Source: SAR116 cluster bacterium
GTDB lineage: Bacteria; Pseudomonadota; Alphaproteobacteria; Puniceispirillales; UBA1172
DNA: 16,620 nt
Reading direction: 5' to 3'
Assembly: GCA_002691725.1 (NCBI GenBank)
Contig: NZIT01000091.1
Coordinates: 14,237 to 30,856, forward strand
Shown: one piece after another, positions 1 to 8,005 of the stretch
Layout: every line of letters begins with the position of its first letter
Numbering within the stretch: the first letter of the stretch is position 1
Notes under the pieces: generated by a model
Told to the model about the DNA's origin: nothing
What the model saw: only the letters and a program-made list of their open reading frames with translations
Database searches by the model: none
Translations under genes and position numbers: made by a program

Positions 1-1200
1 ATAGGTATCTGGATTTCAGCAGGCAGCAGAGATGAGCGCGAAAGTGAACATGGCATCGCCCATATGCTGGAACATATGGCGTTTAAGGGGACGGAGAGCC
101 GAGATGCGGAAACCATTGCCCGTCAGGTGGAGGATATTGGCGGCTTTATAAACGCCCATACGAGCCGTCAGGAAACCGCCTATTATATCCGCTTATTGCC
201 CGAACATCTAAGCTTTGGTCTTGATATGCTGGTTGATATCCTGACGCAATCGACCTTACCTGATCATGAGATTGTCAGAGAAAAGGGCGTCATTATCCAA
301 GAGATTGGTCAGGCGTATGACACCCCTGATGATATCGTTTTTGATCAGTTTCAGTCATTATGCTATCCGCAGCATGCGGTTGGGCGGCCTATCCTTGGGA
401 CAACCGATAGCGTCAACAGCTTTCAAAGGAATGACTTGGCGACGTTTATGGAACGCTATTATGGCGCCAGTAATATGGTACTGTCGGTGGCTGGCCAGAT
501 TGATCATGATGATTTGTTGCGCCATGTTGATGCAATCGAAGCCAAATTATTAAAGCCGGTTGATACGCCTGAACGACATGCCCCGAAATGGCCTGACCAT
601 GCAGGCAAGCGGCAGGATATTCTCATAAGAGAGCTGGAGCAGACACATCTTGTCTTTGGCTGGCCTGTGCAGCCGTCTAATGATCATGATCGCTTTGTCT
701 TACGGGCGTTAGCGATTTTATATGGCGGCGGTATGTCCTCACGATTATTTCAAGAGATTCGTGAAAAAAGAGGCTTATGTTACAGTGTTTTTGCATTTGG
801 TCAGACAATGTCTGATTATGGCAATTTTGGCGTTTATGCTGGCACTGACGCGGATGATGGCAATGAACTGATTACCGTTGCCTTTGATCAGCTAGCGGAT
901 TTAGCCCAAAAGACAGGCGCAGATGAATGTGAGAGGGCAAAAGCGCAGATGCGGTCATCTGTTCTCATGCAACGGGAAAGCGTCATGAATATATGTGAGG
1001 CGATGCCGCGCGAATGGTGGCGTTATGGCGGCCTCAAAGATGCTGCAAGCTATCTGGATATGATAAATTCCATTACTTGCCGTGATATTGAACGGATGAG
1101 TTCGCGGATTCTGGCTGAATATCCAGTTATGGCGGCGATTGGGGATAGGCGCGCCAATATGCTCATGTCAACCGATCAGATGGATACACTAGCCCGCTAG
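1..1200 (+). CDS. M16 family zinc metallopeptidase (processing-peptidase-like), 5' end missing
   Basis: The reading frame is open from base 1, so the start lies before the window; about 399 codons are visible and the family is usually near 420, so only a short N-terminal piece is missing. The inverted zinc motif HxxEH is at codons 21-25 (HMLEH, bases 61-75). The third zinc ligand, a Glu, is expected about 76 residues further on and is present at codon 101 (bases 301-303). The second-half signature GGGMSSRLFQEIREKRGLCY, typical of single-domain M16B enzymes and the mitochondrial processing peptidase beta subunit, is also intact. The ATG at base 64 lies inside the zinc motif and cannot be the true start. 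The substrate is unknown; such bacterial enzymes are thought to degrade peptides. The gene ends 16 bp from the convergent algH-like gene, with no clear terminator between them. Confidence 0.95.
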   Translation: MGIWISAGSRDERESEHGIAHMLEHMAFKGTESRDAETIARQVEDIGGFINAHTSRQETAYYIRLLPEHLSFGLDMLVDILTQSTLPDHEIVREKGVIIQEIGQAYDTPDDIVFDQFQSLCYPQHAVGRPILGTTDSVNSFQRNDLATFMERYYGASNMVLSVAGQIDHDDLLRHVDAIEAKLLKPVDTPERHAPKWPDHAGKRQDILIRELEQTHLVFGWPVQPSNDHDRFVLRALAILYGGGMSSRLFQEIREKRGLCYSVFAFGQTMSDYGNFGVYAGTDADDGNELITVAFDQLADLAQKTGADECERAKAQMRSSVLMQRESVMNICEAMPREWWRYGGLKDAASYLDMINSITCRDIERMSSRILAEYPVMAAIGDRRANMLMSTDQMDTLAR

Positions 1201-1216
1201 GAGCGTTTGATGCGGA

Positions 1217-1777
1217 TTAGGCGTGGCCTATGCTACTCGACATATGTTCGGTGGCAATGCCGAGGCGCGAATAGCAATCTTGCCATTGGTTGCGGCTTAA
1301 ACAGCTAAACACCAGATCATGCGCGTAAGGCATGGTGATCCAGCAATTATCCTTAATCTCTTTTTCAAGTTGACCCGCTGTCCAGCCGGCATGACCCAGA
1401 GCAATAATAAACTCACTAGGGCCATGGCCTTCGGCAATTTCTGAAATGATGCGAATATTGGCTGTCATAGCGGCAACATCACCAATTATTATTGATTCAG
1501 GTATCATATGGTCTTTCGAATGTAACACGATTCCGCGTGATTTTTCCACTGGGCCGCCATAGTGAATAGGCACATCGCCATTAAAAAGAGGGGTGCCAAT
1601 ATCAAGCTGGCTGGTCAAAGCATCCAGATCAAGATTATTTACTTTTTGATTAATAATTAAACCCATAGCCTGATCACTATCGTGTTTACAGATCAAAATG
1701 ACACTATTCGCAAAACGTGTGTCATCAATTTGCGGCGAAGCGATCAATAATTGTCCAGTTAGCGCGTTTTTCATCAT
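1217..1777 (-). CDS. UPF0301 / AlgH-YqgE family protein
   Basis: The 186-residue product matches the UPF0301 (DUF179) family in length and motifs: an N-terminal LTGQLLIASP stretch, then KHDSDQAMGLIINQK, GGPVEKSRGIVLHS and, near the end, ALGHAGWTAGQLEKEI. Family members are small cytosolic proteins; AlgH was named for an effect on alginate regulation in Pseudomonas, but the biochemical role is not established. Two ATG codons in a row (1775-1777 and 1772-1774) begin the gene, so the start is uncertain by one residue; neither has a clear ribosome binding site. It is divergent from the DsbD-like gene, an association that suggests a shared redox or envelope context, which is inference. Confidence 0.93.
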   Translation of the reverse strand: MMKNALTGQLLIASPQIDDTRFANSVILICKHDSDQAMGLIINQKVNNLDLDALTSQLDIGTPLFNGDVPIHYGGPVEKSRGIVLHSKDHMIPESIIIGDVAAMTANIRIISEIAEGHGPSEFIIALGHAGWTAGQLEKEIKDNCWITMPYAHDLVFSCLSRNQWQDCYSRLGIATEHMSSSIGHA

Positions 1778-1858
1778 TATGAATAAATGCTAGCGACAAA
1801 TCAGTCACTTGACCAGATGAATTATGTCAGTCATTGCTATGGAATAAAAATAACAGTG

Positions 1859-3832
1859 ATGGAACACCACATGCATTGCGCCTTACATATCATGCTAGCA
1901 GTTTGGGTGCTGGGTATTTTTGCGGTTTTTGCCAGCCCTCATGCTGATGCGGCGTCTGGCCCTTGGCAAGGCGGCGATGAGGTAGAATTGCGCCTCATCT
2001 CAGCTACGGGGCAATATGATTCTGTTAAAACCAATCATGCGCTAAATGCAGGGCTTGAGGTAAAGCTAGCCAAAGGCTGGAAGATTTACTGGCGTAGCCC
2101 CGGTGATGCTGGTTTGCCGCCAGTGTTAGATTTTTCTAATAGTTCAGCCGTCAAAGGCCATCAGATGCTGTTTCCAGCGCCTGAGCGGTTCAGTCTGTTT
2201 GGTCTTGATACATTTGGCTATGGCGAGCATGTTATTTTTCCTCTAACGCTTGATATTGACCCTGATCTCTCATCACAGCGACAGCTGGTTATTGTTGCGG
2301 GATTTAGCGGCTTGGTCTGTGCTGATATTTGTATCCCGGTTGAGGAAACGCTGACCATGGCTGTGCCTGTCAGTACTATCAGCGGGCAAGCCAGCGATCA
2401 GCCGGCACCATCTGATCATGCATTTGCCATTGCTCAGGCGCGGTCTGCGGTTCCGTCACAGGCCACGGGAAATGGCTATCAAGTTCAATCAGCGCAAATT
2501 ATAGGTGATCAGCTTGCGGTAACGATCCATGATCAAGCTGGCGCTGTCTATTCGATGTGGCAGGGCGATATCTTGATTGAAACTGATGCCGAAGGCTATG
2601 GCTTTGCTGCTCCTCAGTTTCGTGAGGGTATGAGTCATATCGCTATTACAGGCCGTGATGCCGCGCCGCTTATTGGCAACATGGCGACGCTGACCATTAT
2701 TCATCCGACCTTTCTGCTTGAGCAAACTATTGCCATAGAAACTGGCAGCGCGAGTTCAATTCTAACCGCTATATTGCCGATGTTGGTGCTGGCATTTATC
2801 GGCGGGCTTATCCTCAATATTATGCCGTGTGTGTTACCTGTGCTATCGCTCAAGCTGACGAGTATCCTTAACCACGGCAATGCGAATAAGGCACAGATCA
2901 GGCGATCTTTTCTGATGTCGGCGGCAGGTATCATTCTATCCTTCATGGTGCTTGCTGGCGGCTTGCTGGGGATGCGCGAAGCAGGCTTGGCCATCGGCTG
3001 GGGGATACAGTTCCAGAACCGATATTTTCTGGCGGTCATGGCTATCCTGATGATAGGATTTGCGCTCATGATGATTGATAAGGTGATGCTACCTGTCCCT
3101 GATTTTGCGCGCCGCTGGTCAGGCCAATTAAAAACTGGCCATGGCGGTTGGCATGATCTGGCATCTGGGGCATTAGCGACAATATTGGCAACGCCATGTT
3201 CGGCGCCATTTGTTGGAACGGCTATTGCCTTTGCCTTCACCGCGCCATCAGGTGCCATGCTGATTATATTTTTTGCAATGGGCGGCGGTCTGGCGACGCC
3301 CTGGTTATTGGTGGCGCTGTTTCCGCAATGTGCCGGATATTTGCCGCGTCCCGGCAAGTGGCTTATCTATGTCAGATATGTGCTAGCCGCAGGATTGCTG
3401 ATAACAGCGACATGGCTGGGCTATGTGTTATCGGTTGTCATTAGCGATAGCCAAGCGCCATTATCAGGTGACTGGCAGCAATGGCAGCCTGGGCTTGCCG
3501 AAGAATATGCTCGTGATGGTAACATTGTGCTGGTTGATGTGACGGCAGATTGGTGCCTGACATGCAAAGCAAATAAGTTTCTGGTGCTAGATTTAGGCCG
3601 TGTTCAAGACTATCTGGATGCTGAGAATGTGATTTTGTTGAAAGCTGACTGGACAAAGCCAGATGATGATATTCTGACCTATTTATCGGTTTTTGGGCGT
3701 TATGGTATCCCCTTTAATATTATCTATGGACCTGATGCTATTGATGGCATTATTCTGCCTGAATTACTAACCGTTGATGCTGTCTTTGAGTCCATTGAAA
3801 TTGCTGATTTAAAAACTAATTCTCAAAAATAG
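1859..3832 (+). CDS. DsbD/ScsB-type transmembrane thiol:disulfide reductase
   Basis: This membrane protein should carry electrons from cytosolic thioredoxin to periplasmic thiol partners. Counting from the ATG at 1859 (657 residues), it has a signal-type hydrophobic segment at about 8-24 ending in an ASPHADA-like cleavage region. Next come an N-terminal periplasmic domain with a CxxxC pair (C154, C158), a membrane domain with Cys in MPCVLP (C324) and ATPCSAP (C447), and a C-terminal thioredoxin domain with WCLTC (C566, C569). Three Cys pairs are therefore present, as required for the relay. I see about six membrane helices, against eight in E. coli DsbD. The frame is open to an ATG at 1787, but that start lies 9 bp from the divergent gene, has no ribosome binding site and would put a polar stretch before the signal sequence. 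ATG 1871, with GGAA 7 bp upstream, is an equally good alternative. The gene is probably co-transcribed with the peroxiredoxin 17 bp downstream. Confidence 0.92.
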   Translation: MEHHMHCALHIMLAVWVLGIFAVFASPHADAASGPWQGGDEVELRLISATGQYDSVKTNHALNAGLEVKLAKGWKIYWRSPGDAGLPPVLDFSNSSAVKGHQMLFPAPERFSLFGLDTFGYGEHVIFPLTLDIDPDLSSQRQLVIVAGFSGLVCADICIPVEETLTMAVPVSTISGQASDQPAPSDHAFAIAQARSAVPSQATGNGYQVQSAQIIGDQLAVTIHDQAGAVYSMWQGDILIETDAEGYGFAAPQFREGMSHIAITGRDAAPLIGNMATLTIIHPTFLLEQTIAIETGSASSILTAILPMLVLAFIGGLILNIMPCVLPVLSLKLTSILNHGNANKAQIRRSFLMSAAGIILSFMVLAGGLLGMREAGLAIGWGIQFQNRYFLAVMAILMIGFALMMIDKVMLPVPDFARRWSGQLKTGHGGWHDLASGALATILATPCSAPFVGTAIAFAFTAPSGAMLIIFFAMGGGLATPWLLVALFPQCAGYLPRPGKWLIYVRYVLAAGLLITATWLGYVLSVVISDSQAPLSGDWQQWQPGLAEEYARDGNIVLVDVTADWCLTCKANKFLVLDLGRVQDYLDAENVILLKADWTKPDDDILTYLSVFGRYGIPFNIIYGPDAIDGIILPELLTVDAVFESIEIADLKTNSQK

Positions 3833-3849
3833 TAATAAAAGGAGCAATA

Positions 3850-4332
3850 ATGAATATTGCAGTAGGACAATCGCTGCCAGACGTCACTGTTCATATCAAA
3901 CGTGATGGCAAGGTGACGGAAACAACCTTGGTAGAATGGGCAGGTGATAAATCCGTTATTCTAATTGCTGTCCCCGGAGCTTTTACGCCTACCTGTTCCG
4001 AAAAGCATTTGCCGGGTTATATTGCTCATGCTGACGCCTTAAAAGCCAAGGGTATTGATGCTATTGGCTGTTTATCTGTCAATGATGTTCATGTCATGGC
4101 GGCATGGGGCAAGGATAGTGGGGCGGATGGCAAGGTTGATATGATTGCTGATGTCCATGGTTTAGCGGCACATGCTATGGGGATTGATGTTGTTACAACG
4201 CCAGTCTTGGGAAAAAATAGAGCCGCACGGCTGGCATTGGTTGCAAAATCAGGGCTGGTCACCGACATCTATAAAGAAGAGCCATCGGTGTTTAGTGTCT
4301 CATCAGCCGAATATATGCTGGAAAGACTTTAG
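3850..4332 (+). CDS. Type II (Prx5-like) peroxiredoxin
   Basis: The 160-residue protein reduces hydrogen peroxide and organic peroxides using a reactive cysteine, probably recycled by glutaredoxin/glutathione or thioredoxin. The active-site motif is PGAFTPTCSEKHLPGY with peroxidatic Cys49 (codon 3994-3996). A second Cys at 74 is 25 residues away, the same spacing as the two catalytic cysteines in plant type II peroxiredoxins. The conserved AWGKDSG and the late TPVLGKNRAAR region also fit this subfamily. No signal peptide is seen, so it is cytosolic. The start is supported by a strong AGGAG at 3840-3844, 5 bp before the ATG. It lies 17 bp after the DsbD-like gene and is convergent with rnhA, 28 bp away, where I find only a short tandem duplication (CCGCAAAT twice, 4338-4353) and no terminator hairpin. 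Confidence 0.95.
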   Translation: MNIAVGQSLPDVTVHIKRDGKVTETTLVEWAGDKSVILIAVPGAFTPTCSEKHLPGYIAHADALKAKGIDAIGCLSVNDVHVMAAWGKDSGADGKVDMIADVHGLAAHAMGIDVVTTPVLGKNRAARLALVAKSGLVTDIYKEEPSVFSVSSAEYMLERL

Positions 4333-4360
4333 CGCCACCGCAAATCCGCAAATCATCATC

Positions 4361-4816
4361 CTAAGTGGTGAGCTTTTCTGCCTCAGCTTTTGCTAATTGA
4401 TCACAGCGTTCGTTCATGGGATGGCCAGAATGGCCTTTGACCCATTCCCATGTAATATCAAATTGCTGACTTAGCGCATCGAGCTGCTGCCATAAATCCT
4501 GATTAGCCACCGGTTTTTTGCTGGCCGTTTTCCAGCCGTTTCTGCGCCAGCCATTTATCCATTTGGTGATGCCATCACGGACATAAATACTGTCAGAGAC
4601 GAGCCGGATCGGGATAGGACGATTAACCGCCTCAAGCGCCCGAATAGCGGCAACAAGTTCCATCCGATTATTTGTTGTATCGGCTTCACCACCTGAAAGT
4701 TCTTTTTCCTGCCCTTGCCAGATCAATATCGCGCCCCAGCCGCCGGGCCCCGGATTACCTAGACAGGCGCCATCCGTGTAAATCTCTAAAATCCTGTCTT
4801 CGTGGGGCTTACGCAT
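4361..4816 (-). CDS. rnhA: Ribonuclease HI
   Basis: This cytosolic enzyme cuts the RNA strand of RNA-DNA hybrids, removing R-loops and primer remnants. The 151 residues match the family length (E. coli 155). The four catalytic carboxylates are visible: Asp15 in [16 protein letters not shown], Glu53 in [10 protein letters not shown], Asp75 in LVSDSIYV and Asp139 in NERCDQLA. The handle region with [20 protein letters not shown] is also present, so this is the full HI type. The start ATG overlaps the thrB stop by one base (TGATG at 4814-4818), which suggests translational coupling as the last gene of the ispH-thrB-rnhA operon. Confidence 0.98.
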   Translation of the reverse strand: MRKPHEDRILEIYTDGACLGNPGPGGWGAILIWQGQEKELSGGEADTTNNRMELVAAIRALEAVNRPIPIRLVSDSIYVRDGITKWINGWRRNGWKTASKKPVANQDLWQQLDALSQQFDITWEWVKGHSGHPMNERCDQLAKAEAEKLTT

Positions 4817-5781
4817 CAGGACACGCCGATCTCTTGAGAAGAAGCGATAAGGTGGAAGAACTTCAAGCGATGCCAGTAATCATCAGGATTATGAGGCTTA
4901 ACCTGGGCGTCTTTCGGGGTATGGATCAAGTCATAAAGACGGGTGAGATAAAACCGCATTGAGGCACCTCTGGCCAGGATAGGCAGGGCCTTGATCTCAT
5001 CATCTTGCAGCATGCGATGGGCGGAATATCCGGCAATTAGGGCTTTTGCTTTATGCAAATTAAACTGTTCGGGATTATCAAAGCACCATGCATTAATCAT
5101 GATCGCCAGATCATAGGCGAGCATATCCTGGCAAGCAAAATAGAAATCAATGACACCAGTAATGGCAGTATCTTCAAACAACACATTATCCGGAAATAAG
5201 TCACCATGAATAACGCCTTTAGGCAGCTCTGTTGGCCAGTCTTTTTCAATTTGGATGAGCCATTTTTGAATCTGTGACATCTGGCTGAAATGCTTATTAT
5301 CGGCGAGATCAGTTTTAATCTGATCAGCTAATTTCTGCCATGTATGCTGATTAAGGGCATTGGTGCGGGGCATGGTAAAATCGGCGCTTTTTATATGCAT
5401 TTTCGCTAGAATAGCACCTGCGGCATGACACTGTTCCAGATCAGGCGAGGCCGTGCATGTGCCATTATGAAAGCTGACAATCGCCATGAACTTTCGCTCA
5501 ATCTGCCTAAGGACTTGGCCATCCTTAGCCGCAATAGGCATCGGGCAAGGATAGTCTTTATGCGCCAGATGCGTTTTCAGATTAATGAAAAATGGTAAAT
5601 CTGCGGGATCAACACGTTTTTCATAAATCGTCAGAATGAAGCTGCCTTCAGTCGTTTCAAGTTTATAATTTGTGTTCTCAACGCCTTGGGTAATTCCGAT
5701 GAGCGATTGCCGCTGGCCAATATCATATTGCAGCAGGACATGGTCAATCATCTCATCACTGACAACAGTATAAACAGCCAT
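4816..5781 (-). CDS. thrB: Homoserine kinase (ThrB, aminoglycoside-phosphotransferase fold)
   Basis: The enzyme phosphorylates homoserine to O-phosphohomoserine, the step before threonine synthase. It belongs to the APH-like fold found in many proteobacteria, not to the GHMP-kinase ThrB of E. coli. Supporting residues are the N-terminal [19 protein letters not shown] loop, the catalytic-loop motif [12 protein letters not shown] (His192-Asp194) and the metal-binding [10 protein letters not shown] segment from residue 211. The 321-residue length is normal for the family. It starts 4 bp after the ispH stop and overlaps the rnhA start by one base, so the three genes are one transcription unit. 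The product is cytosolic. A more general kinase role is possible, but the alphaproteobacterial gene order ispH-thrB-rnhA supports homoserine. Confidence 0.94.
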   Translation of the reverse strand: MAVYTVVSDEMIDHVLLQYDIGQRQSLIGITQGVENTNYKLETTEGSFILTIYEKRVDPADLPFFINLKTHLAHKDYPCPMPIAAKDGQVLRQIERKFMAIVSFHNGTCTASPDLEQCHAAGAILAKMHIKSADFTMPRTNALNQHTWQKLADQIKTDLADNKHFSQMSQIQKWLIQIEKDWPTELPKGVIHGDLFPDNVLFEDTAITGVIDFYFACQDMLAYDLAIMINAWCFDNPEQFNLHKAKALIAGYSAHRMLQDDEIKALPILARGASMRFYLTRLYDLIHTPKDAQVKPHNPDDYWHRLKFFHLIASSQEIGVS

Positions 5782-5785
5782 TGGG

Positions 5786-6745
5786 TTATGATCTCAACAC
5801 AGATGGAATATTAAAAATAACAGACTCGGTTGCCGATACATGCCTGTCTATGCTGACATGATAACGGCCAGCAATAGCAGCAACAACATCCTCGACCAAT
5901 TCTTCAGGAGCAGATGCGCCGGCGGTCACGCCAATCGTCTCAGCACCCTCAACAAGCGGCCATGCGATCGCATCCGCATTGGCAATAAGCCGTGCTGATG
6001 TGGCGCCAAACCTCTCTGCTACTTCAACTAAGCGTTTTGAGTTAGATGAGTTTTCGGCACCAATAACAAGCACCAGATCAGTCTTGCCAGCAATTTCTTT
6101 GACAGCTTGCTGACGATTAGTAGTGGCATAGCAAATATCTTCGCCGCGTGGACCTTTGATATCAGGGAAACGCTCACGCAAGACGGCAATAATCTCTGCC
6201 GTGTCATCAACGGATAAAGTCGTCTGTGTGGCAAAGGCCAGATTATCAGTGTCGGTGGGCATGACGTCTCTTGCATCATCAACTGTCTCAATCAGGGTCA
6301 TGGCCTGGCGGTCAACCTGCCCCATTGTTCCCTCAACTTCAGGGTGGCCAGCATGCCCAATAAGCAAAATATGCGCGCCGTCCTGAAAATGCCGTGTGGC
6401 TTCAACATGAACTTTGGTCACCAGGGGGCAAGTCGCATCAACAGCAATCATCTGCCGCCGCGCGGCCTCATCAACAACTGCCTTTGCCACGCCATGCGCT
6501 GAAAACACAACATGCTCACCATCGGGGATTTCATCAAGTTCCTCAACGAATACAGCACCCATTGCCGCCAGCCTGTTAACAACATGCTTATTATGGACAA
6601 TCTCATGCCGGACATAGACAGGCGCACCAAACTTTTTTAGCGATTCTTCAACAATTCGAACGGCGCGATCAACTCCTGCACAAAACCCTCTTGGCTCTGC
6701 GAGGATGATGGTTTTTGATAAATCATCTGTAAAATCATTAGTCAT
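5786..6745 (-). CDS. ispH: 4-hydroxy-3-methylbut-2-enyl diphosphate reductase
   Basis: IspH (LytB) performs the last step of the MEP isoprenoid pathway, reducing HMBPP to isopentenyl and dimethylallyl diphosphate with an iron-sulfur cluster. Counting from ATG 6745 (320 residues), the three cluster cysteines are C22 in [12 protein letters not shown]106 in [12 protein letters not shown] and C205 in [12 protein letters not shown], with spacing close to E. coli C12, C96 and C197. The substrate motifs [10 protein letters not shown] and SAHGV are also present. The frame stays open upstream to 6895, but that extension would overlap the divergent lipoprotein gene and its promoter; the start at 6745, 17 residues before PRGFCAG, matches family N termini. 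First gene of the operon with thrB and rnhA. Confidence 0.97.
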   Translation of the reverse strand: MTNDFTDDLSKTIILAEPRGFCAGVDRAVRIVEESLKKFGAPVYVRHEIVHNKHVVNRLAAMGAVFVEELDEIPDGEHVVFSAHGVAKAVVDEAARRQMIAVDATCPLVTKVHVEATRHFQDGAHILLIGHAGHPEVEGTMGQVDRQAMTLIETVDDARDVMPTDTDNLAFATQTTLSVDDTAEIIAVLRERFPDIKGPRGEDICYATTNRQQAVKEIAGKTDLVLVIGAENSSNSKRLVEVAERFGATSARLIANADAIAWPLVEGAETIGVTAGASAPEELVEDVVAAIAGRYHVSIDRHVSATESVIFNIPSVLRS

Positions 6746-6781
6746 GATTATGTTCTGCTTGAAGTTTTGAATTTGGTCAAC

Positions 6782-6809
6782 TTGAAACACAGGAATAAAC
6801 GAGTATAGT
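6782..6809 (+). promoter_or_regulatory. Likely sigma-70-type promoter of the lipoprotein gene
   Basis: TTGAAA (6782-6787) and TATAGT (6804-6809) each match the consensus at five of six bases and are separated by 16 bp. Transcription would start near 6816, about 25 nt before the lipoprotein ATG. On the opposite strand a TATACT (6807-6802) overlaps the same bases and could serve ispH, giving face-to-face promoters. Prediction by eye only. Confidence 0.5.
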
Positions 6810-6840
6810 GCATAGATCAGTTGAATAAAGGGCAACCATA

Positions 6841-7347
6841 ATGCAAAACCAATATTTAGGAATGACACCATTAATAAAACGCCTGACGCGACCATTGCTG
6901 GCTATTGGCCTGTTTGCTGGAATAACAGCCGGAGTCACAGGATGCGCAGTATTTGAACCTGAATATGGGGAATGCCCGCCCGTCTATGCCGCAGAAGGCG
7001 CAGAGGAGAAATATATCTATGGCACAAGTCTGGGTCAGATTATAAAGGTGCGGTTTAACGGGATTGCAGGCCAGTGTGTTCCGCGTGAAGGCTATACTGA
7101 TATGCGGTTATATATCAATTTGCTGCTGCGCCGTGATATGACAACAGGCAGTAATATTGAACGGACTGATATTCATATAACAGCGGCTATTGTTGACGCT
7201 GATGATAATGTCGTTAGCCGTGTAGTGTTTGCCGATGATGCCAGTTTCCAGTCTGGTATGGAAATATCACAGCCGCAATGGAAACAGCGCCTGGATGTTC
7301 CTTATGGGCATAAAGTCGTGCTTGCGCTAGGCCGCGTGGCAGAGTGA
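6841..7347 (+). CDS. Small putative lipoprotein, function unknown
   Basis: The 168-residue product has a basic N terminus, a hydrophobic segment and a lipobox GVTGC, so Cys35 should be lipidated and the mature protein anchored in the periplasm or outer membrane. Mature Cys45 (YGECPP) and Cys79 (GQCVPR) are the only other cysteines and could form a disulfide. The rest is predicted beta-rich from its alternating hydrophobic pattern, with a segment [18 protein letters not shown] near the end. This arrangement resembles a conserved alphaproteobacterial lipoprotein family of unknown role (short Cys-Pro start, second Cys, late 'VD.DGNV' strand); that is recall, not a search. ATG 6841 is supported by AAAGGG 8 bp upstream; the next Met (6862) sits too close to its AGGA. 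It has its own promoter and is convergent with the F0 operon. Confidence 0.85.
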   Translation: MQNQYLGMTPLIKRLTRPLLAIGLFAGITAGVTGCAVFEPEYGECPPVYAAEGAEEKYIYGTSLGQIIKVRFNGIAGQCVPREGYTDMRLYINLLLRRDMTTGSNIERTDIHITAAIVDADDNVVSRVVFADDASFQSGMEISQPQWKQRLDVPYGHKVVLALGRVAE

Positions 7348-7391
7348 GCTGATACCCGTTATATGGACTATGATGACATCAGGTTATGGGT

Positions 7392-7440
7392 GCGGCATGG
7401 ATGCAAGATGAGTGCGGTATGGGTTTTGAGACCATGCCGC
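7392..7440. repeat. Repeat with two alternative hairpin partners between convergent genes
   Basis: GCGGCATGG (7392-7400) and the near-copy GCGGTATGG (7414-7422) can each pair with CCATGCCGC (7432-7440). The first gives 9 perfect base pairs with a 31-base loop; the second gives 9 pairs including one wobble with a 9-base loop. The element lies between the lipoprotein stop (7347) and the atpF stop (7480), where a two-way transcription end is needed. No T-run follows on either strand, so a classical intrinsic terminator is not supported. Confidence 0.45.
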
Positions 7441-7479
7441 GAGGCTCAGCACGTTATCATTAGCCGATAAATGCGCAGA

Positions 7480-7980
7480 TTAGTTAAACGATTTAATTGA
7501 TGCGATATCGGCCTTTAGCAGTTTATCTGCCGCCGCTTTATCCATGTTTTCAGAAATAATATGAGCCGCAGCGCTAGTCGCCAGTTGCGCCGCCCGCGTT
7601 CTGATCTCAGCCATGGCTTCGGCCTCTAATGCCTTGATCTTTGATTCGGCTTGTGCTTTCCGGCGTTTGATACTGGCTTCGGCACTGGTTTTGGCATTTT
7701 CTTCTATTTGCAACGCGGCTTTCTCGGCATTGGCGATAATTTCAGCCGCCTTATCCGTCGCTTCACGCTGAAGACGCTGGTATTTTTGCAACTCATTCTG
7801 AGCCTCGTCACGAAGCGATTTTGCTTCATCAAGATTTTTACGGATATCTTCTGTCCGCTTATCAAGAGCAGATGAAATTGCTGATCCAGCCTTTTTCCAA
7901 ACAAGGGCAACAAATACTCCAAAAGAGATCGCCACCCAAAGGCTTTCATCAATCATTGGTCCACCAGGTCCTGCCGCCAT
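7480..7980 (-). CDS. atpF: ATP synthase F0 subunit b
   Basis: This is one of two b-type stalk proteins that link the membrane F0 part to the F1 head. From ATG 7980 it has 166 residues: a short N terminus, one membrane helix at about 14-28 (LWVAISFGVFVALVW) and then a long charged, Ala-rich coiled coil typical of subunit b. The frame is open to a TTG at 7995, but a strong GGAGG at 7988-7992 lies at the right distance (8 bp) before ATG 7980 and inside the coding part of the longer version, so 7980 is preferred. It follows b' by 25 bp and is last in the F0 operon. Assignment as b rather than b' rests on its last position and the lack of the PQLDFTTWP-like motif seen in its neighbour. Confidence 0.92.
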   Translation of the reverse strand: MAAGPGGPMIDESLWVAISFGVFVALVWKKAGSAISSALDKRTEDIRKNLDEAKSLRDEAQNELQKYQRLQREATDKAAEIIANAEKAALQIEENAKTSAEASIKRRKAQAESKIKALEAEAMAEIRTRAAQLATSAAAHIISENMDKAAADKLLKADIASIKSFN

Positions 7981-7987
7981 GTCAGCG

Positions 7988-7992
7988 TCCTC
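7988..7992 (-). promoter_or_regulatory. Ribosome binding site that fixes the atpF start
   Basis: GGAGG on the minus strand, 8 bases before ATG 7980. It lies only one base inside an alternative TTG start at 7995, which it therefore cannot serve, and so it decides between the two starts. Confidence 0.75.
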
Positions 7993-8005
7993 CAATCAAA
8001 CTGCT

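Noticed and set aside
64..75. ATG at 64 as the start of the M16 peptidase
   Set aside because: It lies within the HxxEH zinc motif; the His codon at 61-63 and the open frame back to base 1 show that the gene starts before the window.
2701..3357. 218-residue antisense frame in the DsbD-like gene
   Set aside because: It is a shadow of a strongly conserved coding frame on the other strand, Pro- and Arg-rich in a way typical of antisense translation.
6746..6895. 50-residue N-terminal extension of IspH
   Set aside because: It overlaps the divergent lipoprotein promoter and start, and family members begin close to the ATG at 6745.
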